Shown here piece by piece: positions 5,238-9,648 of a stretch of 9,648 bases of DNA (position 1 is the first letter of the stretch; every line of letters begins with the position of its first letter). Both the position numbers and the translations under genes were made by a program. The stretch is from Marinifilum_A sediminis (GTDB lineage Bacteria > Bacteroidota > Bacteroidia > Bacteroidales > Marinifilaceae): NCBI GenBank assembly GCA_947496465.1, contig CANMCX010000026.1, positions 1 to 9,648 on the forward strand, written 5' to 3'. The notes under the pieces are model-generated. The model made no database searches, was not told where the DNA came from, and saw nothing but the letters and a program-made list of their open reading frames with translations.

Positions 5238-6488
5238 ATGAAACTTGCATGTAGATTTTTTGTACTTGTGTTTGTTCTAACACTTTTTAGTTTAACAAGC
5301 TTTGCACAAATATACGAATGGCGTGGTCCTAACAGATCGGGTGTTTATCAGGAGGATAATTTATTAAAGAAATGGCCAACTTCTGGTCCCGAATTGTTGT
5401 GGGAAAAAAATGGGATTGGCTTTGCTTATTCATCAGCTACCGTAACAAAAGAAACAGTTTATGTTACAGGACGAAAAGGGGAGGATGATGTTCTAACTGC
5501 TTTAACTCTTGACGGTGCTGAAAAGTGGAGTATGATTTACGGTAAAGCCTGGACAAGAAATTTTGATGGTACCAGATCTACTCCAACCGTTGTTGGTGAC
5601 CGTATTTATTTGATTAGTGGTGTAGGAGATATGGTTTGTGTGAATTCTGATGGTAAAATGCTTTGGTCGCAAAACCATTACAAACTTTACGATTCGAAAC
5701 CTGTCATGTTTGGTGTATCTGAATCGCCCTTATATGTTGATGATAAAATTATTGCATCGCCAGGAGGGAGTAAGGCTTCCCTGGTGGCTTTTAATGCTGC
5801 AAATGGAGAAGTGGTGTGGGAAGCTGAACCCTTGAACGAAGGACCTTTATATGTGAATCCATTGCTTGTTAATTACAAGGGTAGGAAGATAATTGTGACC
5901 AACACAAACAAATACATTATAGGTGTAGATGCCACTAATGGGAAATTACTTTGGAAAGTAAATTACGATGAAACATCTGATATTGGAGGTCGTTCTTTTA
6001 AAAATCATGCCAATACACCAATCTATCATGATGGGAAGATATTTGTTGCTGCAGGACACAAATTTGTAGGAATTCAGTTGGTGTTATCCGACGATGGATC
6101 GGCTGTTGAATTGGGATGGAAAAACAAAGATATAAATACTCACCTTGGTGGTATGGTTCTTATTGATGGGTATTTGTACAGTTCGAATTTTATTCACAAT
6201 TCGATGGGAAATTGGGTGTGTGTTGATTGGGAAACGGGAGAAACGAAATGGTCGACCAAGTGGTACAACAAAGGTTCTATAATATCAGATGGTGAAATGT
6301 TGTATTTGTTTGAAGAAAAATTCGGACATCTTGCTTTGGCAAATATCAATTCGGAGAAATTGGATATTGTTAGTGAATTCAAAATCAATATCGGTAAAGG
6401 GCAGTATTGGTCACATCCTGTAATTGGTGATGGAAAACTGTATATCCGACATGGAGAAACGCTTCAAGTTTATTCGATTAAGCAATAA
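5238..6488 (+). CDS. Secreted PQQ-like beta-propeller (WRGPNR) protein
   Basis: This 416-residue protein has a signal peptide (1-23) ending SFA before Gln24. The mature protein begins with YEWRGPNRSGVY, a start motif seen in many PQQ-like or BamB-like propellers of Bacteroidota and Planctomycetota. Blade-type motifs with a docking Trp recur: LDGAEKW (Trp97), SDGKMLW (143), ANGEVVW (194), TNGKLLW (239), ELGW (294) and ETGETKW (338), consistent with a propeller of about seven blades. The quinoprotein dehydrogenase active-site features and the cytochrome c motif CxxCH are absent, so a binding or scaffold role is likelier than PQQ catalysis. It is periplasmic or exported. The next gene is a paralogue. 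A carbohydrate- or protein-interaction role is possible, but nothing in the sequence decides it. Confidence 0.85.
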   Translation: MKLACRFFVLVFVLTLFSLTSFAQIYEWRGPNRSGVYQEDNLLKKWPTSGPELLWEKNGIGFAYSSATVTKETVYVTGRKGEDDVLTALTLDGAEKWSMIYGKAWTRNFDGTRSTPTVVGDRIYLISGVGDMVCVNSDGKMLWSQNHYKLYDSKPVMFGVSESPLYVDDKIIASPGGSKASLVAFNAANGEVVWEAEPLNEGPLYVNPLLVNYKGRKIIVTNTNKYIIGVDATNGKLLWKVNYDETSDIGGRSFKNHANTPIYHDGKIFVAAGHKFVGIQLVLSDDGSAVELGWKNKDINTHLGGMVLIDGYLYSSNFIHNSMGNWVCVDWETGETKWSTKWYNKGSIISDGEMLYLFEEKFGHLALANINSEKLDIVSEFKINIGKGQYWSHPVIGDGKLYIRHGETLQVYSIKQ

Positions 6489-6490
6489 TT

Positions 6491-6515
6491 GAAGATAGAT
6501 TTATCTTATTCTTCT
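6491..6515 (+). terminator. Weak hairpin after the first propeller gene
   Basis: AAGATA (6492-6497), a four-base loop GATT and TATCTT (6502-6507) form a 6-bp AT-rich stem starting three bases after the stop codon. It is followed by the pyrimidine-rich ATTCTTCT. The stem is weak and there is no real T run, so it may only pause or stabilise the transcript end. Confidence 0.22.
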
Positions 6516-6585
6516 AAGTTAGTTAATTCGTTAAGTACTTTAAGTTTGAAATTTACACGTGAATAATTTCTTAAATCAATGAAGC

Positions 6586-7809
6586 ATGAATAAAAGAATT
6601 TACATTCAGTACCTATTGGTATTATTTGTTGTTTTTCAGAGTTGTATAAATGAATCCAGCCAATGGCGTGGTCCCAATCGGGATGGAATATATCCAGAAA
6701 CAGGTTTGTTGAAAATATGGCCTATAGAAGGTCCGGAACTTGCCTGGAGTTTTGACAAGCTAGGAAAGGGCTTTAGTTCGGCTGCAGTTAGCCAAAAAGC
6801 AGTCTATATTAATGGAGTGATAGACTCAATAGGTAATCTGTTTGCATTCGATTTGAAAGGCAATCTTTTATGGAAAAAGGAATATGGTAAGGAGTGGACC
6901 AAAAATTTTCCTGGTACCAGAACAACACCCTTGGTTTACGAAGGTTGCATTTATATTTTAAGTGGATTTGGAGATTTATATTGTCTGAAAGCAGAGAATG
7001 GTGAACAAATCTGGACAAAGAATGTCTTAAACGAATTTAATGCAGAAAATGTGACTTTTGGAATTACTGAGAATTTGGTAATCGACGAGGATAAGATTAT
7101 CTGTGTGCCAGGGGGAAAGGAAAAAAACATAGTGGCATTAAATCGAGAAACAGGGGAAACAATATGGGTTAGCAAAGGTGTAGGTGAAAAAAGTGCTTAC
7201 TGTTCTCCGCTTGTTATTACGCATAACGAAAAGAAGTTTCTGATTACCATGACAGATAGCTCTTTGATTTCTGTTGATGCTGAGAATGGGAAACTTGCCT
7301 GGCGATATGGCGATTTAATTTACAGATTTCCGGAACATCCTAATACTCCAATTTACAAGGATGGAAACTTATTCGCAATTGATGGTGGAAAAGGTGGTAG
7401 TGTTAAGCTTAAACTTAGCAATGATGGATTAAATTATGATGTGGCATGGAAGAGTAATGTAATCGATCAAGTGTTTGGAAGCGCAATTTTGTTGGAGGAT
7501 AAAATTGTAAGCTACAGTAAAAGCAAAAAACAATGGTCTGCAATTGACTGGAATTCTGGGGCGTTTTTGTTTTCGATGGACACCATAAGTGAAGGTTCTG
7601 TTATTTATGCTGATGAAATGTTTTATTGTTTTACCTATACGGGAGAGATGGCATTAATGAAGGTTTCAGACAACTCGATGGAATTGGTCAGCAGTTTTAA
7701 ACTCGACAGTAAAAAGAAAGATCATTTTGTGCACCCGGTAATTAGAGACAAAAAATTATATCTGAGATATCACGAAAATTTGTGGGTATACAATTTAAGC
7801 AAAAAGTAG
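6586..7809 (+). CDS. PQQ-like beta-propeller lipoprotein, paralogue of the preceding gene
   Basis: This 407-residue protein begins MNKRIYIQYLLVLFVVFQSC. The hydrophobic segment ending in Cys20 is a Bacteroidota-style lipoprotein signal, though Phe/Gln at -3/-2 are not ideal. QWRGPNRDGIY follows at 26-36. The protein is collinear with its upstream neighbour: KEWTKNFPGTRTTP matches KAWTRNFDGTRSTP, and blade Trps fall at 96, 143, 194, 239 and 288 (neighbour: 97, 143, 194, 239, 294). The sixth position is Phe329 instead of Trp338. No quinoprotein active site or haem motif is seen. A tandem duplication followed by a change of anchoring (soluble to lipidated) is the simplest reading. Whether the lipoprotein faces the surface or the periplasm is unclear; the residues after Cys (INESS) give no strong surface-export signal. 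Confidence 0.85.
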   Translation: MNKRIYIQYLLVLFVVFQSCINESSQWRGPNRDGIYPETGLLKIWPIEGPELAWSFDKLGKGFSSAAVSQKAVYINGVIDSIGNLFAFDLKGNLLWKKEYGKEWTKNFPGTRTTPLVYEGCIYILSGFGDLYCLKAENGEQIWTKNVLNEFNAENVTFGITENLVIDEDKIICVPGGKEKNIVALNRETGETIWVSKGVGEKSAYCSPLVITHNEKKFLITMTDSSLISVDAENGKLAWRYGDLIYRFPEHPNTPIYKDGNLFAIDGGKGGSVKLKLSNDGLNYDVAWKSNVIDQVFGSAILLEDKIVSYSKSKKQWSAIDWNSGAFLFSMDTISEGSVIYADEMFYCFTYTGEMALMKVSDNSMELVSSFKLDSKKKDHFVHPVIRDKKLYLRYHENLWVYNLSKK

Positions 7810-7906
7810 AGGTTGAGATATCTTTTAAAAATAGATTTCTTATTGAAGGATGGAAGAATCATTCAAGATTTAAGGAAGAAAATCTGATGCAAATACAATT
7901 TATAAA

Positions 7907-8203
7907 ATGTTTATAATAAATCTTACATACAAAGTTACATTAGAAGCTGTGGATAAATACTTAAAACAACATGTTGAGTATTTAGATGAACAGTATAAAG
8001 CAGGGAAATTTATAATTTCAGGAAGAAAGAATCCTAAAATGGGAGGCATTATTATTTCAACTGTTTCGGATGAGAAAGAATTGCAAGATATAATAGAAAA
8101 AGATCCATTTAAGATTCACGATTTGGCAGATTATGAAATTATTGAATTTATGCCCAGTAAGTCGTCTGAAGAGTTAAAGTTTATGTTACCTGTTAAAAAA
8201 TAG
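7907..8203 (+). CDS. YciI-like (YCII domain) protein
   Basis: This 98-residue protein has the length and layout of the YCII domain, a dimeric ferredoxin-like alpha/beta fold. It starts MFIINLTY, has His22 in KQHVEYLDEQYKAGKF, a SGRKNPKMGGIII strand, then EKDPF (64-68) and LADYEIIEF (73-81). The conserved His and Asp of the family appear to be present (His22, and Asp66 in DPF). Family members are small putative enzymes of uncertain reaction; one homologous domain is found in chlorocatechol dehalogenase TftG. It precedes the second SDR gene by 13 bases (or 4 bases for an alternative SDR start), so the two are very likely co-transcribed. A role with the SDR in metabolising a small reactive compound is an inference. 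No promoter was recognised in the 97-bp gap upstream. Confidence 0.85.
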   Translation: MFIINLTYKVTLEAVDKYLKQHVEYLDEQYKAGKFIISGRKNPKMGGIIISTVSDEKELQDIIEKDPFKIHDLADYEIIEFMPSKSSEELKFMLPVKK

Positions 8204-8216
8204 AAAAGTGTTTGGA

Positions 8217-8888
8217 ATGAAAAAGTGTGTGTTAATTACAGGAGCAAGTAAGGGCATTGGTCTTGCTTTATCTAAATTGTTTTTAGAAAATAATTATAAG
8301 GTAATAGGAACTTGTAGAAGTGGTAGAGTTGATCAAATAAGCCATCCGGATTTTACGGCAATTGAACTAGATGTAACTTGTTTTGAAAGTATTGAAAGGG
8401 CGGCGACTGTTCACCTAAAAGAACACAAAATTGATATTTTAATAAACAATGCTGGGGTAGGCTTGGATTTAAATACAAGAAAGCCTGAAAAAGAATCGTT
8501 TAAACAGACTTTTGATGTAAATGTTACAGGAACTGTATTTTTTACGGAAGCTGTAATTGATAGCTTAAACAAGCAAGCTAAAATTGTAAATGTTTCATCT
8601 CATATGGGTTCTGTTGATGGATGTAAAAGTAGCGATTCGGTTGCCTATAGAATGTCGAAAAGTGCCTTGAACATGTACACCAAAATCCTTTCGAACAGAC
8701 TGAAAGGGAAAGCAACTGTTGCCTCGATTCATCCGGGTTGGGTAAGAACGACTATTACGGAAGGAAATGTTGCTATGGCTAGTCTTTCGCCGGAAACTTC
8801 TGCGAGAAATATTTATGAATTCATCACCAGTGAATTTGAAACGGGAATATTTTGGAATACAACCACTCAATCAAGATTGAATTGGTAA
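8217..8888 (+). CDS. Short-chain dehydrogenase/reductase (C-factor-like)
   Basis: This is a classical short SDR of 223 residues from the ATG at 8217. An in-frame GTG at 8208 would add only MFG and is less likely, because MKKCVLITGASKGIG is the usual compact start. The cofactor motif TGASKGIG is at 8-15, NNAG at 77-80, Asn102 (DVNVTG), Ser128 (NVSSHMG), Tyr144 and Lys148 (YRMSK), and HPGWVRT at 172-178, so the full Asn-Ser-Tyr-Lys tetrad is present. The HPGWVRT segment and overall size resemble CsgA/C-factor-type and sniffer-type carbonyl reductases. It is probably cytoplasmic and NAD(P)-dependent. It sits between the YciI-like gene and the TMEM175 gene (29-bp gap), apparently in one operon. 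The substrate is unknown. It is not a close duplicate of the SDR at 2544. Confidence 0.9.
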   Translation: MKKCVLITGASKGIGLALSKLFLENNYKVIGTCRSGRVDQISHPDFTAIELDVTCFESIERAATVHLKEHKIDILINNAGVGLDLNTRKPEKESFKQTFDVNVTGTVFFTEAVIDSLNKQAKIVNVSSHMGSVDGCKSSDSVAYRMSKSALNMYTKILSNRLKGKATVASIHPGWVRTTITEGNVAMASLSPETSARNIYEFITSEFETGIFWNTTTQSRLNW

Positions 8889-8917
8889 GAATTTAAAACA
8901 TAAGGAACGGATACTAC

Positions 8918-9523
8918 ATGAATAAAAGCAAGAGTATTGATAAACAAAGATTGGAAAACTTTAGTGATGGTGTAATTGCTATTTTAATAACCATTTTGGT
9001 GATGACCTTTAAAATTCCTGAAAATTATCTGCTTAGGGACTATACTATTCTAGAGTTTTTAAAATTCTTTATTCCTCAATTGGTTCCTTATGCCATTAGC
9101 TTTCTGGTTATAGCCGTTCATTTGGTCCATCATCATGTGTTATTTAGCAAAATGAGAGCCGTTAACAACACCTTTACCTGGCTCAACTTGTTGTTTCTGT
9201 TTTCCTTATCGCTAATTGTTTATCCGACAGCTTTGCTTGGGCAAGCTCGAAATCAAGAGACCTCGGCAATGCTGTTGATAGGTGCTTATCTCTTTAAAGC
9301 TTTAACCTATCGTTTGCTGAATTATTATGCCATATTTAAAAGCGGATTGTATAGAACTGATAAAACTAAAAAAGAGTTGAAAAGAAGGACTATCATCAAT
9401 TGGATTAAGGATCCGGTGATTGAATTGGTCGCTTTCTTTCTAATCTTTATCAACTTTAAAATATCTCTTGCTTTAATCTTTATAATGACCTTAAGCTATA
9501 TTGCTCCCTCTAAAAAAATGTAG
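8918..9523 (+). CDS. TMEM175-family potassium channel subunit (DUF1211)
   Basis: This 201-residue integral membrane protein has the diagnostic motif RxxxFSD at 11-17 (RLENFSDGVIAI), marking pore-lining TM1 (about 17-32). Further hydrophobic segments lie at about 54-76, 86-108, 116-137 and 163-195 (probably two helices), consistent with six TMs. TM2 ends in a His-rich stretch, HLVHHHVLF (68-76), and TM3 has NLLFLFSLSLIVYPTALLG; both resemble bacterial TMEM175 proteins. Known bacterial members are tetrameric K+ leak channels that lack the usual selectivity-filter sequence and use hydrophobic residues of TM1. An AAGGAA sequence (8902-8907) upstream is weakly Shine-Dalgarno-like. It is the last gene of the YciI-SDR cluster; a functional link with them is not evident. 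Confidence 0.88.
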   Translation: MNKSKSIDKQRLENFSDGVIAILITILVMTFKIPENYLLRDYTILEFLKFFIPQLVPYAISFLVIAVHLVHHHVLFSKMRAVNNTFTWLNLLFLFSLSLIVYPTALLGQARNQETSAMLLIGAYLFKALTYRLLNYYAIFKSGLYRTDKTKKELKRRTIINWIKDPVIELVAFFLIFINFKISLALIFIMTLSYIAPSKKM

Positions 9524-9532
9524 TAATGCTTT

Positions 9533-9581
9533 GTCCGTAAGCCGGACGGGCTCTTCCTTTCTCCATTGATTAGAAAGGAAG
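9533..9581. repeat. Paired hairpins in a GC-richer intergenic element
   Basis: Two perfect inverted repeats follow the TMEM175 stop codon: GTCCG-TAAGC-CGGAC (9533-9547), then CTTCCTTTCT (9553-9562) with AGAAAGGAAG (9572-9581) around a 9-base loop. The surrounding sequence to 9648 has no open gene and a base composition unlike the flanking AT-rich genes. It resembles a dispersed intergenic repeat or the edge of one; no T run follows either stem. It may still stop or stabilise transcripts. The window ends before the element can be bounded. Confidence 0.5.
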
Positions 9582-9648
9582 CAAAGAATCTACGGCGCAC
9601 CTACTCAGTGACCCATAAAGTCTCAAAAGCGAATAGAAATAGATAGTC

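Noticed and set aside
5238..7809. PQQ-dependent alcohol or glucose dehydrogenases.
   Set aside because: The proteins are too short, lack the quinoprotein active-site features and any haem-binding CxxCH, and match non-catalytic PQQ-like propellers.
7833..7885. Possible stem AGATTTCTT with AAGAAAATCT in the gap before the YciI-like gene.
   Set aside because: The pairing needs a bulge, is AT-rich and encloses a loop of over 30 bases, so it is weak evidence.
8208..8216. GTG at 8208 as the start of the second SDR.
   Set aside because: It adds only three residues before a normal ATG start and is no better supported; it remains possible.
2544..8888. The two SDR genes as a recent duplication.
   Set aside because: They differ in length, N-terminus, active-site Ser region and C-terminus and share only family motifs.

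Overview
The window looks like chromosomal DNA of a Bacteroidota species, probably a marine or anaerobic relative of Marinilabiliales or Marinifilaceae. The phylum is well supported and the lower rank is a guess. The genes are AT-rich and starts lack good Shine-Dalgarno sequences. One promoter fits the Bacteroidota pattern TTTG-N20-TAnnTTTG. Exported proteins carry signal peptides ending just before Gln, or FxSC-type lipoprotein signals. There are ten protein genes, no RNA genes, no complete mobile element and no gene-free stretch longer than 230 bases.

Left part (1-1887). One minus-strand gene encodes a 535-residue outer-membrane beta-barrel protein. Its C-terminal half is low-complexity: four NPLYQ-like motifs 12 residues apart, three near-identical 59-residue (177-bp) tandem repeats plus a fragment of a fourth, then a very basic tail. 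The 230-bp divergent region after it holds several perfect inverted repeats and the promoter of the next gene.

Centre left (1888-4621). A TetR-type repressor, a short-chain dehydrogenase/reductase (SDR) and a lipoprotein-like metallo-beta-lactamase-fold hydrolase of the NAPE-PLD/RomA kind lie in line. The SDR and hydrolase genes overlap by ATGA. An identical 14-bp palindrome, CGAATAAATATTCG, lies just before tetR and again just before the SDR gene. This strongly suggests that the repressor controls itself and the two-enzyme operon.

Centre right (4622-7809). After a 165-bp gap containing a long-stemmed hairpin comes a small DoxX-family membrane protein. Two paralogous PQQ-like beta-propeller proteins follow. 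They share the WRGPNR start motif and nearly collinear blades, but one has a cleavable signal peptide and the other a lipoprotein signal, pointing to a local duplication with different anchoring.

Right end (7810-9648). A YciI-like protein, a second SDR with an intact catalytic tetrad, and a TMEM175-type potassium channel subunit are closely spaced and probably co-transcribed. The last 125 bases are noncoding and more GC-rich than the genes. They contain two consecutive perfect hairpins and look like one end of a dispersed repeat.

The most noteworthy items are the TetR/SDR/hydrolase regulon with twin operators, the in-frame tandem-repeat barrel protein, and the structured 3' end. I see no proof of an entirely new system.
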